NCBI RefSeq assembly: GCF_007096355.1
Contig: NZ_VKDF01000005.1
Location: 393,778 to 457,777 of the forward strand
Direction: 5' to 3'
Length of the DNA: 64,000 nt
From: Paracoccus sp. M683
GTDB taxonomy: Bacteria > Pseudomonadota > Alphaproteobacteria > Rhodobacterales > Rhodobacteraceae
In this document: positions 8,854-19,683 of the stretch, in pieces
How the letters are laid out: each line of letters starts with the position of its first letter
Numbering within the stretch: the first letter of the stretch is position 1
Position numbers and translations under genes: made by a program
The notes under the pieces: model-generated
What the model was told of the DNA's origin: nothing
The model's input: the letters and a program-made list of their open reading frames with translations, nothing else
The model's database searches: none

Positions 8854-8868
8854 GTTCGATGAATGTTC
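8854..8868. promoter_or_regulatory. SOS box (LexA operator) upstream of lexA
   Basis: GTTC-N7-GTTC (GTTCGATGAATGTTC), the direct-repeat LexA operator known from Rhodobacter and related alphaproteobacteria, placed 36-50 bases before the lexA start. A third GTTC lies at 8842-8845 with an eight-base gap, which may extend the site. It supports both the lexA call and the taxonomic placement. Confidence 0.85.
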
Positions 8869-8930
8869 TAACCTGAAAGGCGAATCACGTCAATAATTTG
8901 CGCCGATCGGCGTGAACAAAAGGTTAACGT

Positions 8931-10109
8931 TCAATCATCGAGAGGGATGAAGCTGACGATTTCCCCCGCTTTGCGCGCGGGATCGCCGGCGGGACGGATC
9001 AGCAGGGCATCGGCGCTGGACATCAGCGCCAGACGGGCCGAATCCTGATCCCCGAAGGCGGTGATCCGGGGCAGATCCTCGCCATCATCCAGCGTCGCAC
9101 GCAGATAGTGCTGCCGGGGGCCTTCCGGGCCGATATCGCCGGAAAGCCGAGCCCTGCGTATCGGCACATATGCCGGCAGGCCCTGCATCGCCCGGATCAT
9201 GGGTTGCATGAATAATATGGCACAAACGATTGATGAAACTGGATTTCCTGGCAACCCAATCATAATGGATTTGCCGATCGTCCCGGCCATCAGCGGTTTT
9301 CCTGGCCGCATGGCGATCTTGTAGAAGGCGCGGTCCATCCCCAATTCGCCGGCCACCTTGCCGACCAGATCATGATCGCCGACCGAGGCGCCGCCGATGG
9401 TCACCACCAGATCGGCGTCAGCGGCACGGGCAAAGCTGTCGCGCAGGCTGTCTTCGGTGTCGCGGGCGATGGGCAGCACCTGGGCCTGGGCGCCGGCGTT
9501 GCGGGCCAGAGCGGCGATGGCGATGTCGTTGGAACAGATGATCTGGCCCGGACCGGGGGTCTGACCGGGGCGCAGCAACTCGTCCCCGGTGGCCAGCACG
9601 GCGACGCGGGGGCGGCGGGCGGCGGTGATGACGGGGATGTTCATGGCGGCCAGCAGGCCAAGATCAGCCGCAGTCAGCAGGCGCCGTGGATCAAAGCTGT
9701 CGCCTTCGGTGAAGTCATTGCCAAGCGGCCGGATATTGTCGCCCCCCGACGCATCGGTAACTGTCACCACATCGCCGTCGCGTGTCGTGTTTTCCTGCAT
9801 GACGACGCGGTCATAGCCTGCCGGCACCGGCGCGCCGGTGAAGATGCGGATCGCGGTGCCGGGCAGGGCCTGCCCGTCCCATGGGTGGCCAGCGGCGGAT
9901 TCTCCGATCACGCGCAGCGGGCTGGCCAGATCTGCCTGGCGCAGGGCATAGCCGTCCATCGCTGCGGCATTGAAGGGCGGCTGGCTGAGCCGCGCCGAGG
10001 CCGGGCCAAGCAGCGCCCGGCCGAGCGCGTCGGCGATGGCGACCTCTTCGCCGATGGGGCTGGGCGCAAGGGCCATGACCCTGGCAAACGCCTCGTCGAC
10101 AGAAATCAT
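8931..10109 (-). CDS. moeA: Molybdopterin molybdotransferase MoeA
   Basis: Inserts molybdate into adenylylated molybdopterin. The 392-aa protein has the family blocks [10 protein letters not shown] (residue 47 area), [27 protein letters not shown], the MoCF-biosynthesis-like [15 protein letters not shown] and [15 protein letters not shown]. Its start overlaps the moaC stop by four bases, so moaC-moeA are translationally coupled, downstream of trpC in the same leftward unit. The DNA around 9195-9265 is more AT-rich than its surroundings but encodes the conserved GLPGNPVSS block, so no break is implied. Confidence 0.95.
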   Translation of the reverse strand: MISVDEAFARVMALAPSPIGEEVAIADALGRALLGPASARLSQPPFNAAAMDGYALRQADLASPLRVIGESAAGHPWDGQALPGTAIRIFTGAPVPAGYDRVVMQENTTRDGDVVTVTDASGGDNIRPLGNDFTEGDSFDPRRLLTAADLGLLAAMNIPVITAARRPRVAVLATGDELLRPGQTPGPGQIICSNDIAIAALARNAGAQAQVLPIARDTEDSLRDSFARAADADLVVTIGGASVGDHDLVGKVAGELGMDRAFYKIAMRPGKPLMAGTIGKSIMIGLPGNPVSSIVCAILFMQPMIRAMQGLPAYVPIRRARLSGDIGPEGPRQHYLRATLDDGEDLPRITAFGDQDSARLALMSSADALLIRPAGDPARKAGEIVSFIPLDD

Positions 10110-10579
10110 GGGTTTGCCTCGTAATTGCCTGATTTTCCGCCGGTTTTGCGCAGCAGGCGGATGCCCTCGATGCGCATGCCCTTTTCGGCGGCTTTCAGCA
10201 TGTCATAGACCGTCAGGCAGGCGGTGGTCACGGCGGTCAGTGCCTCCATTTCCACGCCGGTCTGGCCAGCGGTGCGGACGGTGGCGGTGACGCGGATGCC
10301 GGGCAGGGCGGGGTCGGGCACCAGATCCAGCGCGACCTTGGTGATCGGCAGCGGGTGACACAAGGGGATCAGATCGGCGGTGCGTTTCGCGCCCATGATT
10401 CCGGCCAGCCGTGCGACGCCCATCACGTCGCCCTTGGCTGCGCCGCCCTGGGCCAGCGCAAGGGTTTCGGGGGCCATGATGACAAGGCCCTCGGCCACGG
10501 CCTCGCGCGCGGTTGAGGGTTTGTCCGAGACATCGACCATATGGGCCTGACCGGCGGCGTCGAAATGTGTCAGGCTCAT
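10106..10579 (-). CDS. moaC: Cyclic pyranopterin monophosphate synthase MoaC
   Basis: Second step of molybdopterin synthesis, forming cPMP from the MoaA product. The 157-aa protein has the N-terminal [18 protein letters not shown], the [13 protein letters not shown] block (substrate pocket histidine) and the [20 protein letters not shown] segment, with conserved lysines in the C-terminal [10 protein letters not shown]. It is embedded in a chain with four-base overlaps: trpC-moaC (10576-10579) and moaC-moeA (10106-10109). This trpC-moaC-moeA-lexA order is typical of Rhodobacterales. Confidence 0.97.
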   Translation of the reverse strand: MSLTHFDAAGQAHMVDVSDKPSTAREAVAEGLVIMAPETLALAQGGAAKGDVMGVARLAGIMGAKRTADLIPLCHPLPITKVALDLVPDPALPGIRVTATVRTAGQTGVEMEALTAVTTACLTVYDMLKAAEKGMRIEGIRLLRKTGGKSGNYEANP

Positions 10580-11367
10580 GCCGCGACCTGAAGGATCTGG
10601 CGGGTGGCGGCGGTCACGTCGGGCTGGCGCATCAGGCTTTCGCCGATGAGGAAGCGGCGGGCACCGACCTGCATCATCTGGGCAAGATCGTCAGCTGTGA
10701 ACAGGCCGCTTTCACAGATGATGTCACGGTCGGTCGGGATGCGGGGTGCAAGTTCGCGCGTTACATCAAGGGTCAGTTCGAACGTCTTGAGATTCCTGTT
10801 ATTTATCCCGATAAGGTCGGACTTCAGACGCAGGGCGCGGTCCAGTTCCTGGCCGTCATGGACCTCGATCAGCGCGTCCATGCCCCAATGGTGGGCGGCG
10901 GCTTCCAGATCGGCCGCGAGGGCATCGTCGACCGAGGCCATGATGATCAGGATGCAATCGGCACCCCAGGCGCGGGCCTCGGCGACCTGGTAAGTGTCAT
11001 AAAGAAAATCCTTGCGCAGCACGGGCAGGTCGCAGGCGTTGCGCGCGGCGGTCAGGTATTCGGGGGCGCCCTGAAAACTGGGCGCGTCGGTCAGCACCGA
11101 GAGGCAGGCGGCGCCGCCTGCCTGATAGGCGCGGGCCAGCGTGGGTGGGTCGAAATCGGCGCGGATCAGGCCCTTGGAGGGGCTGGCCTTCTTGATTTCG
11201 GCGATCAGCGCCGGGCCGGTCGCGGCCTTGGCGGTCAGGGCTTTGGCAAAGCCACGCGGGGCGCTGGCAGCACGGGCGGCGGCGTCCATATCGGCCAGCG
11301 GACGCGCCGCCTTGGCGGCGGCGATTTCGTCCAGCTTATAGGCCTTGATCTTGTCGAGGATATGCAT
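10576..11367 (-). CDS. trpC: Indole-3-glycerol-phosphate synthase
   Basis: Ring closure of CdRP to indole-3-glycerol phosphate in tryptophan synthesis. The 263-aa TIM-barrel protein has the conserved [12 protein letters not shown] (catalytic Lys), [34 protein letters not shown] (catalytic Lys), [15 protein letters not shown] and the [12 protein letters not shown] phosphate-binding end. It is a single-function enzyme (no TrpF domain). It is translationally coupled to moaC by a four-base overlap. ung and a repeat element (11403-11462) separate it from trpD, which reads the same way. Confidence 0.97.
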   Translation of the reverse strand: MHILDKIKAYKLDEIAAAKAARPLADMDAAARAASAPRGFAKALTAKAATGPALIAEIKKASPSKGLIRADFDPPTLARAYQAGGAACLSVLTDAPSFQGAPEYLTAARNACDLPVLRKDFLYDTYQVAEARAWGADCILIIMASVDDALAADLEAAAHHWGMDALIEVHDGQELDRALRLKSDLIGINNRNLKTFELTLDVTRELAPRIPTDRDIICESGLFTADDLAQMMQVGARRFLIGESLMRQPDVTAATRQILQVAA

Positions 11368-11402
11368 GGTTTGGTTCTAGCCTTCTGCGGGCGGTCTGGA
11401 AA

Positions 11403-11462
11403 GGGGGCGCTGCCCCCGTCGCGTGCCGCGACTCCCCCAGGGATATTTGGGTGAAGAAGAAA
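11403..11462 (+). repeat. Interspersed intergenic repeat, copy 1
   Basis: Two consecutive hairpins (GGGGGCGCTGCCCCC and GTCGCGTGCCGCGAC) are followed by a CCCCCAGGGATATTTGG block and a purine-rich tail. Copies with the same layout occur at 31979-32032 and 54311-54372, and a relative in inverse orientation at 21991-22037. It fills the gap between ung and trpC almost exactly, and reads opposite to those genes. Confidence 0.75.
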
Positions 11463-12101
11463 TCAGCCGGTCCAGTTGATCGGCGGGCGGTCCTGGCTGG
11501 CCAGCCAGGTATTGATGCGGCTGAAGGGGCGGCTGCCGAAAAAGCCGCGCCGGGCTGACAGCGGGGAAGGGTGGGCGGTGGCGATCACCAGATCCAGCGG
11601 GCGGGGCAGGCCGGTGGCCGCTTGCTGCGCATGGTTGCCCCAAAGCAGGAAGGCCAGCGGGCCGTGGGTTTGCGTCTCGGCTATGGTCTGGCGGGCGAGA
11701 TGGTGCCAGCCCCATTTCGCATGGGCGCCGGCCTGACCGGGCGGGACCGAAAGCGAGGTGTTCAAAAGCAGCACACCCTGTTCGGCCCAATGGGTCAGAT
11801 CGCCATTGGCCGGCGCCGCGCCAAGATCGTCGCGCAGTTCGGTGAAGATGTTTTTCAGCGAGCGGGGCAGCGCGATATCGGGATTGACCGAGAAGGCAAG
11901 GCCATTGGCGTGGCCCGGTGTGGGATAGGGGTCCTGGCCCAGGATCACCACGCGGGTCTGTCCGGGCCGGGTGGCGTCGAGCGCTGCGAAAAGGCGATCC
12001 GCGCCGGGCAACCAGTCGCCGCTTTGTTCCAGCCGGTCGCGGATCGCGGGCCAGTTGTCACGGAAAAAGGGCAGATGCGCCCAAGCGGCGGGCGGGGTCA
12101 T
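11463..12101 (-). CDS. ung: Uracil-DNA glycosylase, family 1
   Basis: Removes uracil from DNA in base-excision repair. The 212-aa protein has the water-activating motif GQDPYPTPGHANGLAFSV (catalytic Asp57), the LLLNTSLSV uracil-binding block and the HPSPLSARRGFFGSRPFS minor-groove loop with His177. The length is normal. It lies between trpD and trpC on the same strand, interrupting the trp genes; a repeat element abuts its 3' end. Confidence 0.96.
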   Translation of the reverse strand: MTPPAAWAHLPFFRDNWPAIRDRLEQSGDWLPGADRLFAALDATRPGQTRVVILGQDPYPTPGHANGLAFSVNPDIALPRSLKNIFTELRDDLGAAPANGDLTHWAEQGVLLLNTSLSVPPGQAGAHAKWGWHHLARQTIAETQTHGPLAFLLWGNHAQQAATGLPRPLDLVIATAHPSPLSARRGFFGSRPFSRINTWLASQDRPPINWTG

Positions 12102-12201
12102 GACTGGACCTGTGCCGTGCTGGATGGGCTCATCAGGGTTATCCTCGGAAATGACGCATCAGTTCCACGGCGATCAGCGCGGCTGCGGCTTCATCTGCCA
12201 G

Positions 12202-13227
12202 CTATGCCTCGGGCGGGCCGGTGACTGCGGACAGGGCGATCAGGCGCGCTTTGGCCGCGCCGCTGTCGATGGACTCGCGTGCCATCTGGGCGCCTTCGCG
12301 CAGATCGGCGGCACGGTCCGCGATCATCAGCGCGGCGGCGGCGTTCAGCAGCACAGCATCGCGATAGGCGCTTTCCTCGCCATCCAGAAGCGCGCGGAAG
12401 GCTGCGGCGTTATGCGACGGCTCGCCGCCGATGATCGCCTCGAACGGGTGGCGGGGCAGGCCTGCATCTTCGGGGGCGATCGTGAATTCGCTGATGACGC
12501 CGTCTTTCAGGGCCGCGACCCAGGTTTCGCCGGCAATGCTGATCTCATCGGTGCCGTCGCTGCCATGGACCAGCCAGGCCGCATCCGAGCCAAGGTCGTG
12601 CAGCACCTCGGCCATCGGGCGAATCCAGTCACGCGAGAACGAACCCGTCAATTGCCGCCGGACCGAGGCCGGATTGGTCAGCGGGCCCAGCAGGTTGAAG
12701 ATGGTGCGCGTGCCCAGTTCGGCGCGGGGCGGGCCGACATGGCGCATGGCCGGGTGATGCATGGGGGCCATCATGAAGGAGATGCCGGCGCGCTCGATGG
12801 CGATTTGCGCCACCTTGGGGCCGCCCATGACATTGATGCCCATCTGCGCCAGCGCATCCGCCGCGCCCGATTTCGAACTGAGGTTGCGGTTGCCATGCTT
12901 GGCAACCGGCACGCCCGCGCCCGCGACCACAAAGGCCGTCGCGGTCGAGATGTTCAGCGTGCCCTTGCCGTCGCCGCCGGTGCCGACGATGTCGATGGCA
13001 CCCGCAGGCGCGATGATGCGGTTCATCCGGGCGCGCATGGCACGCGCCGCCGCGGCGATTTCATCGACCGTCTCGCCGCGCACACGCAAGGCCATCAGCA
13101 ACCCGCCGATCTGGGCGGGCGTCGCCGCGCCGTCGAACAGCGCCGAAAAGGCCGCCTCGGCCTCGGGGCCGGTCAGCGGGCGGTTCGCGGCAAGGCCGAT
13201 CAGGGGGCGGATGTCATCGGTGCTCAT
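12202..13227 (-). CDS. trpD: Anthranilate phosphoribosyltransferase
   Basis: Transfers phosphoribose from PRPP to anthranilate. The 341-aa protein has the PRPP/glycine-rich motif [17 protein letters not shown], the [21 protein letters not shown] anthranilate-site block, and the [33 protein letters not shown] signature region. Its start overlaps the trpG stop by four bases (13224-13227). Between its stop and ung about 100 bases remain, in which the trpD frame stays open for 22 more codons after the stop; I see no function for that. Confidence 0.97.
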   Translation of the reverse strand: MSTDDIRPLIGLAANRPLTGPEAEAAFSALFDGAATPAQIGGLLMALRVRGETVDEIAAAARAMRARMNRIIAPAGAIDIVGTGGDGKGTLNISTATAFVVAGAGVPVAKHGNRNLSSKSGAADALAQMGINVMGGPKVAQIAIERAGISFMMAPMHHPAMRHVGPPRAELGTRTIFNLLGPLTNPASVRRQLTGSFSRDWIRPMAEVLHDLGSDAAWLVHGSDGTDEISIAGETWVAALKDGVISEFTIAPEDAGLPRHPFEAIIGGEPSHNAAAFRALLDGEESAYRDAVLLNAAAALMIADRAADLREGAQMARESIDSGAAKARLIALSAVTGPPEA

Positions 13228-13826
13228 GCGGCCTCGCGCGCGGGGGCGCAGCGGCCCAGGAAGGTGCGGATCATCTCGTGCCCATGCTCGGATGCGATGG
13301 ATTCAGGGTGGAACTGCACGCCCTCTATCGGCAGCGCCTCGTGGATCAGGCCCATGATCGTGTCATCATCGGACCGCGCCGTGACGCGCAGCGAATTGGG
13401 CAGGCTTTCGGGTTCGACCGTCAGCGAGTGATAGCGGGTGGCGTTCAGCGGCGAGGGAAGGCCCTCGAAAACGCCGGTGCCGTCATGGAGGATCTGATCG
13501 ACCTTGCCATGCAGGATGCGGTTGGCGCGGACGATGCGGCCGCCGAATGCCTCGCCGATGGCCTGATGGCCAAGGCAGACGCCCAGCAGCGGCACCCGCG
13601 TCTCGGCCACCGCGCGGATCAGGTCCAGGCAGATGCCCGCCTGTGCCGGATCGCAGGGGCCGGGCGAGATCACGATGCCGTCAGGGTTCAGGGCCAGCGC
13701 CTGTTCGACCGCGATCGCATCGTTGCGGTGAACGGTGACGGTCGCGCCCGCCTCGCCCAGATAATGCACGAGGTTCCAGGTGAAGCTGTCGTAATTGTCG
13801 ATCAGCAGGATATGGGGTGTGGACAT
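13224..13826 (-). CDS. trpG: Anthranilate synthase glutamine amidotransferase subunit
   Basis: Supplies ammonia to TrpE. The 200-aa class I glutamine amidotransferase has the [17 protein letters not shown] start, the oxyanion GPCDP, nucleophile Cys84 (LLGVCLGHQ) and the His173/Glu175 dyad ([13 protein letters not shown]). It is likely shared with p-aminobenzoate synthase, as is common. It heads the leftward trpG-trpD unit. Its partner trpE is 4.3 kb away on the other strand. No leader-peptide attenuator (Trp-codon-rich ORF) was found in the 112 bases upstream. Confidence 0.96.
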   Translation of the reverse strand: MSTPHILLIDNYDSFTWNLVHYLGEAGATVTVHRNDAIAVEQALALNPDGIVISPGPCDPAQAGICLDLIRAVAETRVPLLGVCLGHQAIGEAFGGRIVRANRILHGKVDQILHDGTGVFEGLPSPLNATRYHSLTVEPESLPNSLRVTARSDDDTIMGLIHEALPIEGVQFHPESIASEHGHEMIRTFLGRCAPAREAA

Positions 13827-13938
13827 CGTGGCACCTTGTCGCTTGGGTCGGGGGCGGTTTCCCCCGGAAATCGGACCCGCTATAGATGGGCCAAAGCGCG
13901 CCGGGGGGTCAAGCCCGGCCAGCAGGGAAACGAGGCGG

Positions 13939-14871
<933 letters not shown>

Positions 14872-14872
14872 C

Positions 14873-16051
14873 ATGACAGCCCCGACCAATCCCGCCATTG
14901 CCAGCACCTTCAGCCCTCCGGTGATGGAGGCGCGGCGCTGGCTGAACGGCGTCAACTTCACGCCCGACCGCCCGCTGATCAATGTCAGCCAGGCAGCGCC
15001 GGTCGATCCCCCGCCCGAGGGCCTGCGCCGCGCCATCGCGGATGCCGCGCTGAACCGGGCGGATGCGCATCTTTACGGCCCGGTCCTGGGCAATCCCGAT
15101 CTGCGGCAGGCGGTCGCGCAAGAGTTTTCAGCCAGCTACGGCGCGGCGATCGGTCCCGCGCAGGTGGCGATCACCCAAGGGTGCAATCAGGCCTTCTGCA
15201 CGGCGATGACCATGCTTGCCGCAACAGGGGACGAAGTGATCCTGCCCGTGCCCTGGTATTTCAATCACAAGATGTGGCTGGACATGATGGGCATCGTCAC
15301 CCGCCCGCTGGTCTGCGATGATGCGATGCTGCCAGATCTGGCGGCGGCCGAGGCGCTGATCGGGCCGCGCACTCGCGCCATCGTGCTGGTCACGCCGAAC
15401 AACCCGACCGGGGCCGAATATCCGGCCGGGCTGGTGGCGGCTTTCTATGACCTTTGCCGCAGGCATGGCATCGCGCTGGTGCTGGACGAGACCTATCGCG
15501 ATTTTGATTCCCGCGAAGGCGCGCCGCACGACCTGCCAGGCAGGGCGGGCGCGGATGATACGCTGATCCAGCTTTATTCCTTTTCCAAGGCCTATCGGCT
15601 GACCGGCCATCGGGTCGGTGCGATGATTGCCGGCGAAGCGCGGATGGTCGAGGCCGAGAAGTTCCTGGATACGGTCGCCATTTCAACCTCGCAACTGGGG
15701 CAGATCGGCGCGGTCTGGGGGATGGCGAACCTGCGTGACTGGCTGGCCGGTGAACGGGCCCAGATCCTGGCCCGCCGCGCCGCCGCCACCCGCGCGCTGT
15801 CGCAAATGCCGGGTTGGCAGCTGCGCAGCTGTGGCGCCTATTTCGCCTGGCTGCGGCATCCCTTCGCGACCTCGTCGGCCGAGCTGGCGCCGCGAATGGT
15901 GCGCGATGCCGGTGTGCTGGCCTTGCCGGGCACGATGTTCATGCCCGACGAAGACCCCGAGGGGGCGGCCCATTTCCGCATTGCATTCGCCAATGTCGAT
16001 GCGGCGGGGATCGAGGTGCTGGCCGGGCGGCTAAGGGATTTCCGGGGCTGA
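14873..16051 (+). CDS. PLP-dependent class I/II aminotransferase
   Basis: A 392-aa fold-type I aminotransferase. Asn177 lies in TPNNPTG, Asp205 in LDETYRD pairs with the pyridine nitrogen, the Schiff-base Lys239 is in YSFSKAYRLTGHRVG, and the C-terminal Arg lies in HFRIAFA. It is related to aspartate/aromatic-type aminotransferases; the substrate cannot be read from sequence. The ATG at 14873 is two bases after the preceding stop, suggesting co-transcription. The in-frame start at 14858 would overlap the previous gene and adds five residues only. Confidence 0.88.
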   Translation: MTAPTNPAIASTFSPPVMEARRWLNGVNFTPDRPLINVSQAAPVDPPPEGLRRAIADAALNRADAHLYGPVLGNPDLRQAVAQEFSASYGAAIGPAQVAITQGCNQAFCTAMTMLAATGDEVILPVPWYFNHKMWLDMMGIVTRPLVCDDAMLPDLAAAEALIGPRTRAIVLVTPNNPTGAEYPAGLVAAFYDLCRRHGIALVLDETYRDFDSREGAPHDLPGRAGADDTLIQLYSFSKAYRLTGHRVGAMIAGEARMVEAEKFLDTVAISTSQLGQIGAVWGMANLRDWLAGERAQILARRAAATRALSQMPGWQLRSCGAYFAWLRHPFATSSAELAPRMVRDAGVLALPGTMFMPDEDPEGAAHFRIAFANVDAAGIEVLAGRLRDFRG

Positions 16052-16165
16052 CAGGACGGGCTGACGTTCGCGTGCGGCGGTCCACAGGGCCTTGCCGCCG
16101 GGACATGCGGGGCCTAAAGACGCCGGGATAACAAACATGAACCGACAGAAGATGAGACGCGCGTA

Positions 16166-18142
16166 ATGGCAAATCTGCGGACCAAGGGCAAATCAACCAT
16201 CGTCTGGATCCTGATGGGGATGCTGGTCCTTGGCCTGGGTGGCTTCGGCGTGACCAATTTCGGCGGCAGCCAGACCGAGGTGGGCCGGGTCGGTGAAACC
16301 ACCGTGACGGCAGAAGATTACGCGCGCTCGTTGCAAAATCAGCTGAATGCCTTCAGCGCGCAGGCGGGGCAGGCCTTTACCCTGGCGCAGGCCCAGTCCA
16401 TCGGTCTGCCGCAACAGGTGCAGGCGCAGCTGTTCGCCGAGGCTGCGCTGTCCGAGGATGCGCGCCGGATCGGCCTGTCGGTCGGGGATCAGCGCGTGGC
16501 CGATGTCATCATGCAGGCGCAGGCCTTCCGTGGCCCGAACGGCCAGTTCGACCGCGTCGCCTATGGCGAGACGCTGCGCCGCCAGGGCATGACCGAGGCT
16601 GATTTCGAAGCTCAGATCCGCGACGGCGAAGCCGGTCAGATCCTGCAACGCGCCGTGACCGAGGGCGCCCCCGCGCCCCGCCCCATGGTCGACCAGACCG
16701 TGCGCTGGCTGCTGGAAAGCCGCGACATCACCTGGCGCGAGATCACCGCCGATCAACTGCCCGAGCCGGTCGCGCGCCCCAATGACGAAACCTTGCAGGC
16801 CTGGCATCAGGCCAACGCGGCCCGCTTTACCGCGCCGGAACTGCGCCGCATCACCTATGTCTGGCTGACGCCCGAGATGCTGGAAGGCGAGGTCCACTTG
16901 GACGAGGCCGCGCTGCGCGCCGAATATGATCGCCGCATAGCCGAGTTCCAGCAGCCCGAGCGCCGCCTTGTCGGGCGGTTGGTCTTTCCCGACCAGCAAA
17001 CCGCCGAGGCTGCCAAGGCCCGGCTGGATGCGGGCGAAGTGCCCTTTGATGCGCTGGTCACCGAACGCGGCCTGACGCTGGACGATATCGAACTGGGCGA
17101 GGTCAGCCAGACCGAGTTGGACAGCGAAACCGGGCAGGCCGTCTTTGCGCTGGAACAGCCCGGCGTGGTCGGCCCGTTTCAGACCACGCTTGGCCCGGCA
17201 CTGTTTTCGATGAACGCGATCCTGGAGCCCGTCGAAATCCCGTTCGAACAGGCACAGGACGAGTTGCGCGGCGAGGCGGCACTGGACCGTGCCGGGCGCA
17301 TGGTCGAGGACCGCGCCGGCGACTTCGAGGACATGCTGGCCTCGGGCGCGACGCTGGAGGATGTGGCCGAGGAAACCGAGATGGAGCTGGGCCAGATCGA
17401 CTTTGACGCCAGCGCGGCGCCGGAACATACCGGCATCGACGGCTATCAGGCTTTCCGTGAACGCGCCGGCGCGGTGGCCCAGGATGATTTCCCGCAACTG
17501 TATCAGCTGGATGACGGCGGGGTTTTCGCGCTGCGACTGGACGAGGTGGTGCCCCCGACGCTGCGCCCCTTTGACGAGGTCGCCGACGAGGTGGCCGAGG
17601 ATTGGATGACCTCGGAAACCCGCGGCATGCTGATGGCCCGCGCCGAGGATCTGGCGGTTGATGCCGCAGCGCTGGCCGCGCCGGCGGCTGATGAGGCCAA
17701 TGACGCCGGCCCCGCTGACGAAGCCGGCGGCCAGGCTGCCACCGCAGCCGATGACGCGGCTGCTGATGGCGATGCTGACGGGGCCGCCCCGACTGCCGCC
17801 CTGGTCGTGCCCGCCGGCAACCCGGTGGCGGATCTGACCCGCGATGGCTGGATCGACGGCGTCCCGCCTGAAGTTGTCACAAGCGCCTTTTCGATGACCG
17901 AGACCGGCGCGACACAGGCCGTCACCGCACAGGGGCGGGTTTTCCTGGTGACGCTGGACGGTATCCATCAGGCTGATCTGGGCTCGGAGATCGCGACCGA
18001 GGCGGCGGAAAGCGTCACGCAGCGGCTGGAACAATCGCTGCAAAACGACCTGTTCGATTATTACATTCGCGGCGTGCAGGCCGAGCGTGGCGTGCAGGTG
18101 AACCAATCGGCCATCAGCGCGGCAGAAACCATGGTGCGCTGA
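16166..18142 (+). CDS. ppiD: PpiD-like periplasmic peptidyl-prolyl isomerase/foldase
   Basis: A 658-aa protein with the PpiD layout: a short cytoplasmic start, one transmembrane helix (VWILMGMLVLGLGGFGVTNF, about residues 13-32), a SurA-N-like chaperone region, a parvulin-like rotamase region around residues 230-360, and a C-terminal helical part. An Ala/Asp/Gly-rich insert (about residues 505-545) looks like a flexible linker. It assists folding of proteins emerging from the Sec translocon. The stop overlaps the trpE start (TGATG), so the two are coupled, an arrangement seen across Rhodobacterales. Confidence 0.88.
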   Translation: MANLRTKGKSTIVWILMGMLVLGLGGFGVTNFGGSQTEVGRVGETTVTAEDYARSLQNQLNAFSAQAGQAFTLAQAQSIGLPQQVQAQLFAEAALSEDARRIGLSVGDQRVADVIMQAQAFRGPNGQFDRVAYGETLRRQGMTEADFEAQIRDGEAGQILQRAVTEGAPAPRPMVDQTVRWLLESRDITWREITADQLPEPVARPNDETLQAWHQANAARFTAPELRRITYVWLTPEMLEGEVHLDEAALRAEYDRRIAEFQQPERRLVGRLVFPDQQTAEAAKARLDAGEVPFDALVTERGLTLDDIELGEVSQTELDSETGQAVFALEQPGVVGPFQTTLGPALFSMNAILEPVEIPFEQAQDELRGEAALDRAGRMVEDRAGDFEDMLASGATLEDVAEETEMELGQIDFDASAAPEHTGIDGYQAFRERAGAVAQDDFPQLYQLDDGGVFALRLDEVVPPTLRPFDEVADEVAEDWMTSETRGMLMARAEDLAVDAAALAAPAADEANDAGPADEAGGQAATAADDAAADGDADGAAPTAALVVPAGNPVADLTRDGWIDGVPPEVVTSAFSMTETGATQAVTAQGRVFLVTLDGIHQADLGSEIATEAAESVTQRLEQSLQNDLFDYYIRGVQAERGVQVNQSAISAAETMVR

Positions 18143-19644
18143 TGGAGCTTTTGCCGGATTTCGGGGATTTCGAGAAAGGCTGGGCCGAGGGCCGCAACCA
18201 GTTGGTCACGATCCGTCTGGCCGCCGATCTGGACACGCCCGTCAGCCTGATGCTGAAACTGGCCGAGGCCGCGCCCAACAGCTTCATGCTGGAAAGCGTG
18301 ACCGGCGGCGAGGTGCGCGGGCGCTATTCCATCATCGGCATGAAGCCCGACCTGATCTGGGATTGCCGCGATGGTCGCGCCCGGATCAACCGTCAGGCGC
18401 GCTATTCTGACGATTTCACCGCCGAGGATCGCCCCGCGCTGGACAGCCTGCGCGCGCTGATCGCCGAAAGCCGCATCGACATGCCCGATGGCGTGCCGCC
18501 GGCTGCGGCCGGTCTGTTCGGCTATCTCGGCTATGACATGATCCGTCTGGTCGAGCGTCTGCCGCATGTGAACCCCGACCCGATGGGCCTGCCCGATGCG
18601 GTGTTGCTGCGCCCCTCGGTCGTGGCCGTGCTGGACGGGGTCAAGGGCGAGGTGACGCTGTGTGCGCCGGCCTGGTTCGACCCCTCGATCCCGGCACGTG
18701 CGGCCTATGCCCAGGCCGGCGAGCGGGTGATGGAGGCGCTGCGATCCCTTGACCGCCAGCCATCCGAACCGCGCGCCCTGGGCGAGGATGCCAAGGTCGG
18801 CGAGCCGGTCTCGAATTTCGCCAAGCCGGATTATCTGGCGGCGGTCGAGAAGGCCAAGGACTATATCCGCGCGGGCGACATCTTCCAGGTCGTGCCCAGC
18901 CAGCGCTGGACGATGGATTTTCCGCTGCCGCCCTTTGCGCTGTATCGGTCGCTGCGCCGCACCAACCCCTCGCCCTTCATGTTCTATCTGAATTTCGGCG
19001 GCTTCCAGATCGTCGGTGCCAGCCCGGAAATTCTGGTCCGGTTGCGTGACGGGGAAGTCACCGTCCGCCCCATCGCCGGCACGCGCCCGCGCGGCGCCGA
19101 CGAGGCCGAGGATCGCGCGCTGGAAGCCGATCTGCTGGGCGACCAGAAGGAACTGGCCGAACATCTGATGCTGCTGGATCTGGGCCGCAACGATGTGGGC
19201 CGGGTGGCGAAAATCGGGACCGTTACGCCCACCGAGCAATTCATCGTCGAGCGTTACAGCCACGTCATGCATATCGTCTCGAACGTTGTGGGCCAGCTGA
19301 ATGACGGCGAGGACGCGCTGTCAGCCCTGCTGGCCGGCATGCCCGCCGGCACGGTATCGGGCGCCCCCAAGGTCCGAGCGATGGAGATCATCGACGAGTT
19401 GGAACCCGAAAAGCGCGGCGTCTATGCGGGCGGCGTGGGCTATTTCGCGGCCAATGGCGAGATGGACATGTGCATCGCGCTGCGCACCGGGGTGATCAAG
19501 GACCACAGGCTTTACATCCAGGCCGGCGGCGGCGTCGTCTATGACAGCGACCCGGAATCCGAGTTCATGGAAACCGTGAACAAAAGCCGCGCTCTGCAAC
19601 GCGCCGCCGAGGATGCGGCGCGGTTTGTCCGGGGGAATGGTTAG
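18142..19644 (+). CDS. trpE: Anthranilate synthase component I
   Basis: Makes anthranilate from chorismate with TrpG. The 500-aa protein has the N-terminal regulatory motif FMLESVTGGEVRGRYSIIG (the LLES-type tryptophan feedback site) and the chorismate-binding C-terminal half, with PVIAGTRPRG-like RPIAGTRPRG, LVDLGRND-like LDLGRNDVGR, SHVMHIVSNV and GTVSGAPKVRAMEII. The length is standard for a stand-alone subunit. It is coupled to ppiD upstream and separated from trpGDC, which lie on the opposite strand. Confidence 0.96.
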   Translation: MELLPDFGDFEKGWAEGRNQLVTIRLAADLDTPVSLMLKLAEAAPNSFMLESVTGGEVRGRYSIIGMKPDLIWDCRDGRARINRQARYSDDFTAEDRPALDSLRALIAESRIDMPDGVPPAAAGLFGYLGYDMIRLVERLPHVNPDPMGLPDAVLLRPSVVAVLDGVKGEVTLCAPAWFDPSIPARAAYAQAGERVMEALRSLDRQPSEPRALGEDAKVGEPVSNFAKPDYLAAVEKAKDYIRAGDIFQVVPSQRWTMDFPLPPFALYRSLRRTNPSPFMFYLNFGGFQIVGASPEILVRLRDGEVTVRPIAGTRPRGADEAEDRALEADLLGDQKELAEHLMLLDLGRNDVGRVAKIGTVTPTEQFIVERYSHVMHIVSNVVGQLNDGEDALSALLAGMPAGTVSGAPKVRAMEIIDELEPEKRGVYAGGVGYFAANGEMDMCIALRTGVIKDHRLYIQAGGGVVYDSDPESEFMETVNKSRALQRAAEDAARFVRGNG

Positions 19645-19683
19645 GCTGGCGGCCCCAACCTGCGGATAACGCGGGGACAGCGG

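Noticed and set aside
9195-9265. Foreign insertion in moeA suggested by low GC
   Set aside because: The segment encodes the conserved Moe[12 protein letters not shown] block in frame, so it is native.
12104-12201. Read-through extension of TrpD beyond its stop
   Set aside because: The 22 open codons after the stop match no known TrpD extension that I recognise, and chance open frames of this length are common at this GC content.
16193-18106. A 637-codon open frame antisense to ppiD
   Set aside because: It mirrors ppiD codon for codon and has no recognisable motif; ppiD has a clear anchor, order and coupling to trpE.
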